Virus record (IMG/VR): IMGVR_UViG_3300029787_000273
Span: 1-26,464 of that record
Reading direction: 5' to 3' (one strand)
DNA: 26,464 nucleotides
DNA from: a virus
The notes beneath the pieces are model-generated. The model did not search any database, was not told the DNA's origin, and saw only the letters and a program-made list of their open reading frames with translations. Below are positions 1 to 7,498 of this stretch, piece by piece. A program made the translations under genes and the position numbers. Position 1 is the stretch's first letter; each line of letters begins with the position of its first letter.

Positions 1-33
1 TTTAGTAGTAATAAGGTATAAATTTCAATAATT

Positions 34-489
34 ATGGCACATTTTGCAAAAATTAATGATAATAATGAGGTTCTATCAATTCTTTATATTGATAATGAAA
101 AAATTCAAAATAGTGAGGGTGTAGAAACTGAATCTATAGGGCAACAATATTTACAAACACATAATAATTGGCCAGCTGAAAAATGGATTCAAACTTCTTA
201 CAACACAGAAAATAACACACGTAAGGACGGAGGAACTCCATTTAGAGGAAACTATGCGGGCATAGGTTATATTTGGGATCCAGAAAACAATATGTTTTTT
301 GGAGAAAAACCTTTTCCATCATGGGTAAAAAATACTTCAACTGCAAGTTGGGATCCACCTACAGCTGCACCAAATTTAACTGCAGAACAACAATCTCAAA
401 ACGAAGCTAATACTCACATGTGGACTTATGAGTGGGATGAAAACAATCAATCTTGGACATTAACAGATCTTGGCCCTGAAGTCCTGTAA
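34..489 (+). CDS. Conserved marine-phage virion/tail-fibre-associated protein
   Basis: This 151-residue protein has no assigned enzymatic role. It matches by eye a family common in cyanophages and other marine phages: an N-terminal MAHFAKI segment, a central NYAGIGYIWDPE stretch (about residues 74-85), then a KPFPSW motif (about 92-97) and a tryptophan-rich C-terminus. From my knowledge of the family, these genes usually lie next to tail-fibre genes, so a virion or adhesin accessory role is inferred, not shown. No signal peptide or membrane segment is visible. It is the first gene in the window and is followed by the oxygenase cassette. The ATG is preceded by AT-rich sequence with TATAAATT at 17-24 and no convincing Shine-Dalgarno. 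The family assignment is fairly sure; the function is not. Confidence 0.75.
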   Translation: MAHFAKINDNNEVLSILYIDNEKIQNSEGVETESIGQQYLQTHNNWPAEKWIQTSYNTENNTRKDGGTPFRGNYAGIGYIWDPENNMFFGEKPFPSWVKNTSTASWDPPTAAPNLTAEQQSQNEANTHMWTYEWDENNQSWTLTDLGPEVL

Positions 490-534
490 TTAAATATTGA
501 TTTTAAACTATAAATAAGTATATTCATTCTTAGA

Positions 535-1038
535 ATGAAAAAGAAAGTATTAACAGAACAAGCTATTTACAGTGACATAGTAAAGTTACCTAAAGGATAT
601 GAAGTTAATTCCTTAGAAATGTGTCAAAATATTTTTAAATGTTTTTACAAAAATAATAACGCTGTTTTTTGTAAATCTTGGGATCAATTAAATAGATACA
701 TAATTGAAAATGTTCAATTAAGACATCAAATAAAATTAGTAAATAAAAAAACTTGGGGAAATATTTTTACTCCAAATGAAGAATATACTTGTTTGTCTCC
801 TGTTGATCCGGTTGATTTAAAGAATTCTCCTGACTTTACATGTATATATGGAATTAATACTGAAGAATGTTATGTGACTATTTATTATGATGATAATAGA
901 AGAAAAGGTAGAAGTTTTAAAATGCCATTAAAACATAATTCTTTTATTATGTTTCCTTCAACTAATATATACACAATATCTAATAATCAAAAATCTTCTT
1001 TAAATTTTGTACAAACCATCACTTTTGAATTATTTTAA
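535..1038 (+). CDS. Hypothetical protein, possible triad-less relative of the neighbouring oxygenases
   Basis: This 167-residue protein is the first of seven tightly packed small genes. Its C-terminal 60 residues (about 107-167) read like the second half of a double-stranded beta-helix: strand-like YVTIYYDD, then NSFIMFPS, then SLNFVQTITFEL. That resembles the IVFPS and IFPG strands of the downstream oxygenases. I see no HxD or HxH pair, and no histidine after the FPS strand, so the usual iron site is missing. Alternatives are a cupin-like structural protein or an unrelated family. The start ATG follows an AT-rich 45-base gap with no clear Shine-Dalgarno; TATAAATA lies at 509-516. Only a three-base gap separates its stop from the next gene, so they are almost certainly co-expressed. 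Confidence 0.6.
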   Translation: MKKKVLTEQAIYSDIVKLPKGYEVNSLEMCQNIFKCFYKNNNAVFCKSWDQLNRYIIENVQLRHQIKLVNKKTWGNIFTPNEEYTCLSPVDPVDLKNSPDFTCIYGINTEECYVTIYYDDNRRKGRSFKMPLKHNSFIMFPSTNIYTISNNQKSSLNFVQTITFELF

Positions 1039-1041
1039 AAT

Positions 1042-1671
1042 ATGCAATTCGATAATTATTATTGGTATTTTAAGTCAGCTATACCTGAAAAAATATGTGA
1101 TGACATAATTAAATATGCATTATCTAAAAAAGAAACTATGGCAAAAACTGGTACTTATGGTGATAAAAAATTAACAGAAAAAGAAATTATAGATTTAAAA
1201 AGAAAAAGAAATTCTGATTTAGTATGGCTTAGTGATACTTGGATATATAAAGAAATACATCCATATGTACACAGAGCTAATCAAAATGCTGGGTGGAACT
1301 TTGAATGGCATAGATCAGAAGCTTGTCAATTTACAAAATATAAATTAAATCAATACTACGATTGGCATTGTGATAGTTGGAATAAACCCTATGAAAAAAA
1401 AGGACCTGAACAAGGTAAAATAAGAAAACTTTCAGTAACTTGTCAATTAACTGATGGATCAGAATATGAGGGTGGTGAATTAGAATTTGATTTTAGAAAC
1501 TATGATCCAAATATGAGAGAGGAATCTAAACATTTAAAACAAGCAAAAGAAATATTACCAAAAGGTTCTATCATTGTATTTCCTTCATTTGTTTGGCATA
1601 GAGTTAAACCTGTTACGAAAGGAGTAAGATATTCATTAGTTATGTGGAACCTTGGATATCCTTTTAAATAA
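1042..1671 (+). CDS. 2-oxoglutarate/Fe(II)-dependent oxygenase, PKHD/prolyl-hydroxylase-like
   Basis: A 209-residue protein with the pattern of the 2OG-Fe(II) oxygenase superfamily (PF13640-like), which uses iron, O2 and 2-oxoglutarate to hydroxylate a substrate. The predicted iron ligands are H109 and D111 (DWHCDSW) and H186 (FVWHRV). R196 in GVRYSLV would bind 2-oxoglutarate. The strands between them are typical: LSVTCQLT, a GGELEF turn, and GSIIVFPS before the distal histidine. The whole protein is essentially one catalytic domain, like PKHD-type hydroxylases. Phage members occur in cyanophages and pelagiphages, but their substrates are mostly unknown. No Shine-Dalgarno precedes the ATG, which lies three bases after the previous stop, suggesting reinitiation. 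The superfamily call is strong; the substrate is unknown. Confidence 0.88.
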   Translation: MQFDNYYWYFKSAIPEKICDDIIKYALSKKETMAKTGTYGDKKLTEKEIIDLKRKRNSDLVWLSDTWIYKEIHPYVHRANQNAGWNFEWHRSEACQFTKYKLNQYYDWHCDSWNKPYEKKGPEQGKIRKLSVTCQLTDGSEYEGGELEFDFRNYDPNMREESKHLKQAKEILPKGSIIVFPSFVWHRVKPVTKGVRYSLVMWNLGYPFK

Positions 1672-1672
1672 A

Positions 1673-2308
1673 ATGGAAAAAGTAGATTATTTTAAAACAC
1701 CTATTTGGGTAGAAGACAGACCTGAATATTTAAAATCTTTGATAAGACACTCTAATGAATATATTAAAGCTGCAAAGAAGATGGACTTTAATAAAGAATA
1801 TATAAAAAAGTTTGGTGATTTTGGAACATCTTATCATTCAACACCACTTACAATAGACAATAATTTTTTAGATTTTAGAAAATATGTTGGTCAAAAATCT
1901 TGGGATTTTTTAAATGAACAGGGTTTTGATATGGAACAGTATTCTGTTATGTTTTCTGAAATGTGGGTACAAGAGTTTTCAAAAAAAGGTGGTGGTCATC
2001 ACTCTGCACACATACATTGGAATCAACACGTATCAGGATTTTATTTTTTAAAGTGCAGTGATAAAACATCATACCCAATATTTCACGAACCAAGAACAGG
2101 TGCACGTGCAACCAAATTAAAAATGAGGCCTAGCGAAACAATACTTAATGGAAATGATTTAGTTCACTTTAGACCTAAACCTGGAAATTTAGTTATTTTT
2201 CCTGGTTATTTAGAGCATGAGTTTGTAGTAGATCACGGTATAGAACCGTTTAGATTTATTCATTGGAATATACAAGCTGTGCCAAAAGAAATGGCAAAAA
2301 AATTTTAA
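1673..2308 (+). CDS. 2OG-Fe(II) oxygenase-like protein, PF13759-type, HxH variant
   Basis: This 211-residue protein resembles the 2OG-FeII_Oxy_5 group. Residues 109-126 contain SAHIHWNQHVSGFYFL, matching the family's histidine-rich strand before an SG-x-YL motif. FHEPR follows at 137-141, then GNLVIFPGYLEHEF at 171-184. Predicted metal ligands are H113, H115 and H182, with R194 in the 2-oxoglutarate position. The usual aspartate of HxD is a histidine here. I chose the ATG at 1673 because it falls one base after the previous stop; an in-frame ATG at 1652 would lie inside the upstream gene. The substrate is unknown. In cyanophages such genes often sit near tail fibres, which fits this neighbourhood. 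The call is firm at superfamily level. Confidence 0.85.
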   Translation: MEKVDYFKTPIWVEDRPEYLKSLIRHSNEYIKAAKKMDFNKEYIKKFGDFGTSYHSTPLTIDNNFLDFRKYVGQKSWDFLNEQGFDMEQYSVMFSEMWVQEFSKKGGGHHSAHIHWNQHVSGFYFLKCSDKTSYPIFHEPRTGARATKLKMRPSETILNGNDLVHFRPKPGNLVIFPGYLEHEFVVDHGIEPFRFIHWNIQAVPKEMAKKF

Positions 2309-2937
2309 TGGAAAGTAAATTAATACATTTTAGTAATGTTGGTTTTTTAGAACAAAAACTTCCAAAAGAAGTTTTAGATAGATTAAGAACTTATATTAAA
2401 GATAAAAAACACAAAAATAACCACACTTTAGCAGGTAATATAAAATCTTCATATGAACTGGTGGATAAGGATAATTGGTTTTTTCAAAAAATTTTGTTGT
2501 TTAGCATTAGTGATTTTGAAAAATACTGCGTAAAAGAAGCTTTGGTTCCTAGCGTATTAACAAAAAATTGTGCTTATGAATTAAATAGATTTTGGGTAAA
2601 CTTTCAAAAAAAATATGAGTTTAATCCTGTTCACGATCATGGTGGTATTTATTCTTTTGTAATATGGTTAGACATACCTGCAGATTATGAAAAAGAAAAA
2701 AAGTTATCTTTTTCTAATCATTCTAATTCACCATTTCCAAATACATTTCAATTTTTATACACTAATTCTTTCGGTAAAATAGCAACTCATCAATATCATT
2801 TATCTCCAAAAGACGAAGGAACCATGTTGTTTTTTTCTAGTAAAACTCAACACACCGTTTATCCTTTTTATACTTCAAATAAAACAAGGGTTAGTATTTC
2901 AGGTAATATCTATTTAAACCCAGAAAGAATACTATGA
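2308..2937 (+). CDS. 2OG-Fe(II) oxygenase-like protein, HxH variant
   Basis: A 209-residue protein. The core NPVHDHGGIYSFVIWLDIP spans about residues 106-124 and resembles the oxygenase strand seen in T4-like cyanophage 2OG enzymes. Predicted ligands are H109 and H111, the distal H172 in TQHTVYP, and R184 in TRVSISGN for 2-oxoglutarate. GTMLFFSS just before H172 corresponds to the IVFPS strand of the relatives. An insert of about 35 residues between the core and GTMLFF is rich in N, S, F and H. I place the start at 2308, where TAATG overlaps the previous stop; an in-frame ATG at 2263 is internal to the upstream gene and less likely. There is no Shine-Dalgarno, so translation probably depends on coupling. 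The substrate is unknown. Confidence 0.8.
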   Translation: MESKLIHFSNVGFLEQKLPKEVLDRLRTYIKDKKHKNNHTLAGNIKSSYELVDKDNWFFQKILLFSISDFEKYCVKEALVPSVLTKNCAYELNRFWVNFQKKYEFNPVHDHGGIYSFVIWLDIPADYEKEKKLSFSNHSNSPFPNTFQFLYTNSFGKIATHQYHLSPKDEGTMLFFSSKTQHTVYPFYTSNKTRVSISGNIYLNPERIL

Positions 2938-3416
2938 GTTACAAGCATTGTTTTCAATATACTATTTTTGAGGAAGAAATTAATATAACTTCTAAATTAT
3001 TAAAAGAAATAAAATCATATTCATTAACCAAAGATGAAACAAATAATAATAACTTTCTTAAAAAAGATAAAAAATTATTAAGTATGATTAAAAAAAATTT
3101 ACAAGATATATTTAAGAAACATAAATTAAATATTATAGATTGTTGGATTCAATTATATTTAAAGAATGATTATCATAGTATACACACACATTTTGCAACT
3201 CAAAAAGATTATTCCTTTGTATGGTTTATTGATGGAGATAAAAACTCCTCTCCTATTATATTCCATGAAATAGGTTATCCCTTAATTAACAATAACAGAC
3301 AAATAAAATTTGATTTTAAGCCCGGCACACTATTAATATTTCCAGGTTTTATGCCTCACGAAGTTCCTTTAAATAAAAGTAACAATAGATTAATTGTAAG
3401 TGGAAATGCAATATGA
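2934..3416 (+). CDS. Short 2OG-Fe(II) oxygenase-like protein, HxH variant
   Basis: A 160-residue protein and the smallest of the cassette with a complete ligand set. SIHTHF places H84 and H86. YSFVWFIDG follows as the next strand. GTLLIFPGFMPHEVP gives the distal H142, and R152 in RLIVSGN would contact 2-oxoglutarate. The N-terminal 70 residues are lysine-rich and largely helical. Its pattern is closest to the gene just upstream, suggesting duplication and divergence within the array. It shares an ATGA overlap with the upstream stop and another with the downstream start, so translation is likely coupled. A weak AGAAAG lies upstream of the ATG. The substrate is not deducible. Confidence 0.82.
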   Translation: MSYKHCFQYTIFEEEINITSKLLKEIKSYSLTKDETNNNNFLKKDKKLLSMIKKNLQDIFKKHKLNIIDCWIQLYLKNDYHSIHTHFATQKDYSFVWFIDGDKNSSPIIFHEIGYPLINNNRQIKFDFKPGTLLIFPGFMPHEVPLNKSNNRLIVSGNAI

Positions 3417-4078
3417 GTTTTAAAAAATTAAAATATACTGTAATAAAAAAAGCTATATCCGAAGATTTAGCAATATATCTTTACAATTATTTTTTAATGA
3501 AAAAACAAGTCTACGATACTTGTATACAATATCGTTATTTAAGTCCTTTTGAAACTATAAATGGTTTTTACGAAGGTAAAGACGATCAAATACCAGACAC
3601 ATTTGCTATGTACTCAGATGCAGCAATGGACACTTTAATGTTAAAGTGTCAACCAGTAATGGAAAAAACAACAGGATTAAAATTACAACCATCTTATACC
3701 TATGCTAGAATTTACAAAAAAGGTGACATATTAAAAAGACACAAAGATAGGTTTAGTTGTGAAATATCAACCACTCTTAATTTAGGTGGAGACAATTGGC
3801 CAATATATTTAAGTCCAAATGAAAATGTTGGGATACCGGATTGGGAAAAAATAACGAGTTCTAGCAAAGCAAAAGGTATTCAAATAAATTTAAATCCTGG
3901 TGACATGTTAGTTTATAGAGGTATGGAATTAGAGCATTGGAGAGAAAAATTTAAAGGGAAAAGTTGTGGACAAGTTTTTTTACATTACAATAATTTAAAG
4001 ACTCCAGGTTCAAGATTTAATATTTTTGATAAGAAAAAACATTTAGGATTGCCTGCTTGGTTTAAAGAAAAAGAATGA
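3413..4078 (+). CDS. 2OG-Fe(II) oxygenase, phage P4H-like, HxD type
   Basis: This 221-residue protein resembles a 2OG-Fe(II) oxygenase family that recurs in marine T4-like and other phages. YARIYKKGDILKRHKDR (about 97-113) provides H110 and D112, followed by a STTLNLGGDNWP strand. GDMLVYRGMELEHWRE provides the distal H175. The expected arginine about ten residues later is not obvious: the segment reads KGKSCGQVFLHYN, so K183 or Q187 may take that place. In this family the residues before the distal histidine are commonly of the form GxELxHWRE. It starts in an ATGA overlap with the gene upstream. The substrate is unknown; collagen-like prolyl hydroxylation of a virion protein is only one possibility. 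Confidence 0.83.
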   Translation: MSFKKLKYTVIKKAISEDLAIYLYNYFLMKKQVYDTCIQYRYLSPFETINGFYEGKDDQIPDTFAMYSDAAMDTLMLKCQPVMEKTTGLKLQPSYTYARIYKKGDILKRHKDRFSCEISTTLNLGGDNWPIYLSPNENVGIPDWEKITSSSKAKGIQINLNPGDMLVYRGMELEHWREKFKGKSCGQVFLHYNNLKTPGSRFNIFDKKKHLGLPAWFKEKE

Positions 4079-4560
4079 AAATTATAGATAACTTTTTACC
4101 TAAAGAAGAATTAAAAGAATTACAAAATATAATGATGGGACCTAATTTTCCATGGTTCTATAATAATTCAGTAGCATTTAACAAGGTTCTTAATGATCCC
4201 TTTGAATATTATTTTACACATAATTTTTTTACGGATGTTTTACAAAGCGGACATAATCATATTATTGAAAGAATAATATTATCAAAATTTAAATGGTTTT
4301 CTATTAAAAGAATTAAAGGAAATTTATATCCAGCAACAAATAAAAAAGTAACATATGAATATCACACAGATTATAAATTTAAACATAAAGGTCTAATATT
4401 TTCTTTAAATACATGTAATGGAGGTACAATATTATCTGACGGTAAAGTAATTAAATCAGTAGCTAACAGAGCATTATTTTTTGATCCTTCTAAAAAACAC
4501 TCATGTACTAATACTACAGATACAAAAGGTAGGTTTAATATAAATATTAATTATGTGTAA
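4075..4560 (+). CDS. 2OG-Fe(II) oxygenase, HxD type, last of the array
   Basis: A 161-residue protein with a compact 2OG-Fe(II) oxygenase pattern. YEYHTDY gives H97 and D99. The downstream strand GLIFSLNTCNGGTILSDG carries the GGT turn often seen in P4H-like enzymes. NRALFFDPSKKHSC gives H142, and R153 in GRFNINI would bind 2-oxoglutarate. The N-terminus begins KIIDNFLPKEELKEL, the usual helix that opens P4H-like phage enzymes. It overlaps the upstream gene by ATGA and ends in TAATG shared with the next gene. It differs clearly from its neighbours in sequence, so the array is not a recent tandem duplication. The substrate is unknown. Confidence 0.82.
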   Translation: MKIIDNFLPKEELKELQNIMMGPNFPWFYNNSVAFNKVLNDPFEYYFTHNFFTDVLQSGHNHIIERIILSKFKWFSIKRIKGNLYPATNKKVTYEYHTDYKFKHKGLIFSLNTCNGGTILSDGKVIKSVANRALFFDPSKKHSCTNTTDTKGRFNININYV

Positions 4561-4874
4561 TGAAATTGTTTATAGAAAAACATTTAAGTGATGTTGTTTA
4601 CCCTGTAGAAAAAGAAGGTTGGGATGTAAGAGGTATTCTTAAAAACAGATTGAATCAAAATTTTAAATTTGATTTAAGGCCTATTAAAAATAATGGTAAA
4701 ATAGGAAGCTTTTATACTAAAGCAGATAAAATGGTTTTTGATATGAAAGATCAATATATTATTGTCGATATAGAAGAATTACATCAATATTTAAGAGAAA
4801 ATAAATTAAAAGATGTTCATTTACAGGATTTGATATCTAAGTTAGATTGGAATATAATACTACCAAAAATTTAA
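4560..4874 (+). CDS. Hypothetical phage protein
   Basis: I do not recognise a function for this 104-residue protein. It is mixed alpha/beta with basic patches (KNRLNQNFKFDLRPIK) and an acidic or leucine-rich stretch near residues 70-92. It has no signal peptide, membrane segment or metal-binding motif. It starts in a TAATG overlap with the last oxygenase and ends 20 bases before the large tail protein gene, so it links the two groups and is probably co-translated with the oxygenase cassette. It lacks the HxD and distal His pattern, so it is not another oxygenase. A virion-assembly or enzyme-accessory role would be a guess. Confidence 0.6.
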   Translation: MKLFIEKHLSDVVYPVEKEGWDVRGILKNRLNQNFKFDLRPIKNNGKIGSFYTKADKMVFDMKDQYIIVDIEELHQYLRENKLKDVHLQDLISKLDWNIILPKI

Positions 4875-4894
4875 AAACCTTATATTATAACAAT

Positions 4895-6805
4895 ATGGCA
4901 CTTAAAAAAGTCAAATTTGCAGCAGGTTTCAACAAACAAAGTGTACCCTCAGCTCTTCCAGGACAATGGGTGGATGGAGATTTTGTGCGTTTTAGATACA
5001 CGGCTCCTGAAAAAATAGGTGGTTGGAAACAATTAACTCAAGCTAATGAAACAATTCCCGGAGCAGCACGAGCTCAATTAGCGTTTACTAGTTTAAAAGG
5101 TGAAAGATATACGGCCATTGGAACATCACAAGGTTTATTTTTATATTATGGTGAAGCGTTTTACGATATCACTCCTTTAGATACAGCAATCACTGGAGCT
5201 ACATTTGATACATTTTCTAGTCAAAATAATGTTACAGTAAACAAAGTTGGTCATGGATTAGAAGTTGGAAGATACGTAACGTTTACATCAGTTACACCAC
5301 CCACAGGATATGTGGCAACAGATTTTACTGACGGAGCTTTTGAAATATTAACTGTTCCAGACAATGATACTTTTACTATTCAAATGAGAGTCAATGCTTC
5401 TGGCGCTGCCTCTGCTTCAGGATCAGCTAGTATTAATCCATACGTTGAAGTAGGTCCTACTTTTCAAACATTAGGGTATGGCTGGGGAACGTATCTTTGG
5501 GGGGACTCTACATGGGGTACTGAACGAGGAACTAGTAATGTAATATTAGATCCAGGTAACTGGTCATTAGATAATTTTGGTGAAGTATTAGTTGCAACTA
5601 TATTTAACGGTAAAACTTTTACATGGGATGCGGGAGCATCTAATCCAAGAACAATTAGAGCTTCCATATCCACAAGTGGATTTGAAACTACAAACAATCC
5701 AACTGCTAGTAGATTTACTTTAGTGTCCGACAGAGATAGACATCTATTTCATTTTGGAACAGAAACCACTATTGGCAATTCTTTAACTCAAGATCCTATG
5801 TTCGTAAGATTTTCTAACCAAGAAGACCTTAATACTTATTTACCTAAAGCTACTAATACCGCGGGAACATTTAGATTAGATACAGGAAATAAAATTACTG
5901 CAGCTTTACAAGGTAAAGATTATGTATTTGTATTAACTGATTTAGCCGCTTATGTTATTCAATTTGTTGGTCCCCCATTTACATTTAGTGTTAGACAAGT
6001 TGGAACTAATTGTGGATGCATTGCTCAACACGCAGCTAGTTATGTTAATGGCGCGGTATATTGGATGTCGGGTGAAGGTGGATTTTTTATGTATGATGGT
6101 ACAGTTAAAGCTTTACCATGTCTTGTAGAGGATTTTGTATTTACTACACGTAATGGAGATTTAGGAATTAACTATGATTCGGCTGCTACAGTTTTTTCAG
6201 CACCCAACACTTTATACACAGAAGTAAATTGGTTTTATCCTAAAGCAGGATCTTTACAAATAGATCGATGTGTAACCTATAATTATCAAGAAAATTGTTG
6301 GACCACTAGTTCTTTAGACAGAACTACTTATCAAGATCAAGGTGTTTTTAATTTACCTTATGCAACAGATTATGAAACAACAAGCACTCCAGTTTTTTCT
6401 GAAATATCCGGCATTACAAATAAATACGGAGCATCAATATATTATGCTCATGAAATAGGAACTGATCAAGTTAATAGTTCAGGAACTACAGCGATTGCAG
6501 CATTTATTAGATCAGGAGATTTTGATATAGACGACGGAGAATTATTTATGTCTATGAAAAGATTTATGCCTGACTATAAATTTTTAGTTGGTGATTCAAA
6601 AGTAACTTTGTTTATTTCTGACTTTCCTTCTGATATTCAAACAGGGTCACCACTCGGACCTTTTACAATAACCAGCACTACAGAAAAAGTAGATACTAGA
6701 GCACGAGGAAGATTATTATCATTAAAAGTAGAAAACGATGCTGCAGGACAAACATGGCGTTATGGTAGTTTTAGAATGGATGCTCAACCAGACGGGAGAA
6801 GATAA
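4895..6805 (+). CDS. Large beta-rich tail/connector structural protein (gp10/gp12-like candidate)
   Basis: A 636-residue protein that opens with a segment widespread in marine and other podovirus-like phages: MALKKVKFAAG, then DGDFVRFR and PEKIGGW before residue 50. The rest is rich in aromatic, Gly, Thr and Asp residues in short strand-like blocks, for example GTYLWGDSTWG and GGFFMYDGTV. This suggests a beta-propeller or beta-barrel structural protein such as the P22 gp10 packaged-DNA stabiliser or the T7 gp12 nozzle. The family assignment rests on architecture and context and was not tested by a profile search. I chose the ATG at 4895 because the M-A-L-K-K start is typical of the family; an in-frame ATG at 4847 lies inside the upstream gene. 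The coding stop overlaps the next ATG as TAATG. Confidence 0.6.
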   Translation: MALKKVKFAAGFNKQSVPSALPGQWVDGDFVRFRYTAPEKIGGWKQLTQANETIPGAARAQLAFTSLKGERYTAIGTSQGLFLYYGEAFYDITPLDTAITGATFDTFSSQNNVTVNKVGHGLEVGRYVTFTSVTPPTGYVATDFTDGAFEILTVPDNDTFTIQMRVNASGAASASGSASINPYVEVGPTFQTLGYGWGTYLWGDSTWGTERGTSNVILDPGNWSLDNFGEVLVATIFNGKTFTWDAGASNPRTIRASISTSGFETTNNPTASRFTLVSDRDRHLFHFGTETTIGNSLTQDPMFVRFSNQEDLNTYLPKATNTAGTFRLDTGNKITAALQGKDYVFVLTDLAAYVIQFVGPPFTFSVRQVGTNCGCIAQHAASYVNGAVYWMSGEGGFFMYDGTVKALPCLVEDFVFTTRNGDLGINYDSAATVFSAPNTLYTEVNWFYPKAGSLQIDRCVTYNYQENCWTTSSLDRTTYQDQGVFNLPYATDYETTSTPVFSEISGITNKYGASIYYAHEIGTDQVNSSGTTAIAAFIRSGDFDIDDGELFMSMKRFMPDYKFLVGDSKVTLFISDFPSDIQTGSPLGPFTITSTTEKVDTRARGRLLSLKVENDAAGQTWRYGSFRMDAQPDGRR

Positions 6806-6987
6806 TGACGAAAAGACTAAACATTAAAAAAGCAATTAAGAAACCAGGTTCTTTAAGAAAAGCTTTAAATATTAAAAAAGGTGAAAAGATACCTTTAGCT
6901 AAATTAAATAAAGCAGCTAAAGCAAAAGGCAAATTAGGACAAAGAGCTCGTTTTGCTAAAACATTAAGAAAAATAAATAGAGCATAA
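6805..6987 (+). CDS. Very small basic phage protein
   Basis: A 60-residue protein of highly basic composition, mostly Lys, Arg, Ala and Leu. The C-terminal half, AKAKGKLGQRARFAKTLRKI, follows the pattern of a short helical phage domain found in many tailed phages, where arginines and a hydrophobic face recur after a KGKLxxRA core. The function is unsettled; binding to packaged DNA or to an acidic virion partner is plausible from charge alone. It has one of the better Shine-Dalgarno sequences in this region (GGGAGA upstream of the ATG). It sits in TAATG overlaps with both neighbours, within the structural operon. Confidence 0.7.
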   Translation: MTKRLNIKKAIKKPGSLRKALNIKKGEKIPLAKLNKAAKAKGKLGQRARFAKTLRKINRA

Positions 6988-7151
6988 TGGCTAAGTTAAC
7001 TAATTATATACCAGAACCTCAACAAGACTATGATGTAGAAAATCAAAGACAAATTATTGAGTCTATGACAACTATGAAACAACAATTAAATTTTGCTTTT
7101 CAAGAAGATTTAAAAAACGAACAAGATGCTTTTAATTATTTTTTATCATGA
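6987..7151 (+). CDS. Small hypothetical phage protein, 54 residues
   Basis: A short open frame I read directly from the sequence: it starts MAKLTNYIPEPQQDYD and ends AFNYFLS before TGA. The ATG overlaps the preceding stop as TAATG, and its own TGA overlaps the next start as ATGA. Those two couplings, the lack of any other explanation for 160 bases in an otherwise gapless operon, and phage-like composition all support a real gene. It is mostly helical, glutamine-rich and acidic, with a likely amphipathic coiled helix over residues 17-50. Function is unknown; short proteins like this beside tail genes may be virion or assembly factors. Confidence 0.7.
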   Translation: MAKLTNYIPEPQQDYDVENQRQIIESMTTMKQQLNFAFQEDLKNEQDAFNYFLS

Positions 7152-7498
7152 CAATACAATATAAAAATCAAGGTTTTAAACAGGTTGACACAAATAAAGC
7201 TACAGTGCTTACTTGTCCTACTACTGGGGCAATTATAGTTAAAAGTGTTTATTGTGCTAACAATGATGCGTCATCATCTATTTTAGTAAACATGAATTTG
7301 GTAGATTCATCAGATTCAAATACTGAATATGAATTTTTTAGAGATGATGTGCCTGGTAAATCACAAATAAATGCTTCACCTCAAGGCTTGAATTTAGAAG
7401 CAGGAGATGCTATAACTGTGCAAGCAGCTACAGGCAGTAATAAAATACAAGGCCTAATAAGTTATGCTTTAATAAACAGAGAGAATGAAAACGGATAA
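7148..7498 (+). CDS. Small conserved phage protein, probably structural
   Basis: A 116-residue protein of a type I associate with marine phage structural regions. Residues 1-60 contain alternating hydrophobic strands (TTGAIIVKSVYCAN, SSILVNMNLVDS) and the C-terminus has GLNLEAGDAITVQAA, a beta-sandwich-like edge. The pattern suggests a small all-beta virion or tail protein, perhaps a head-decoration or fibre-interacting domain. It starts in an ATGA overlap and ends overlapping the next gene by 14 bases. No catalytic motif is visible. A sigma70-like TTGACA lies within it at 7185-7190 but has no credible -10. Function is inferred from context only. Confidence 0.65.
   Translation: MTIQYKNQGFKQVDTNKATVLTCPTTGAIIVKSVYCANNDASSSILVNMNLVDSSDSNTEYEFFRDDVPGKSQINASPQGLNLEAGDAITVQAATGSNKIQGLISYALINRENENG

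Noticed and set aside
535-4560. The oxygenase array as TET/JBP-type DNA base hydroxylases
   Set aside because: No sequence signature of TET/JBP was seen, and the genes sit with structural rather than DNA-modification genes. The possibility cannot be excluded but is not supported.
7185-7208. TTGACA inside the 7148 gene as a promoter
   Set aside because: No acceptable -10 at 16-18 bases, and it falls in coding sequence of a tightly packed operon.
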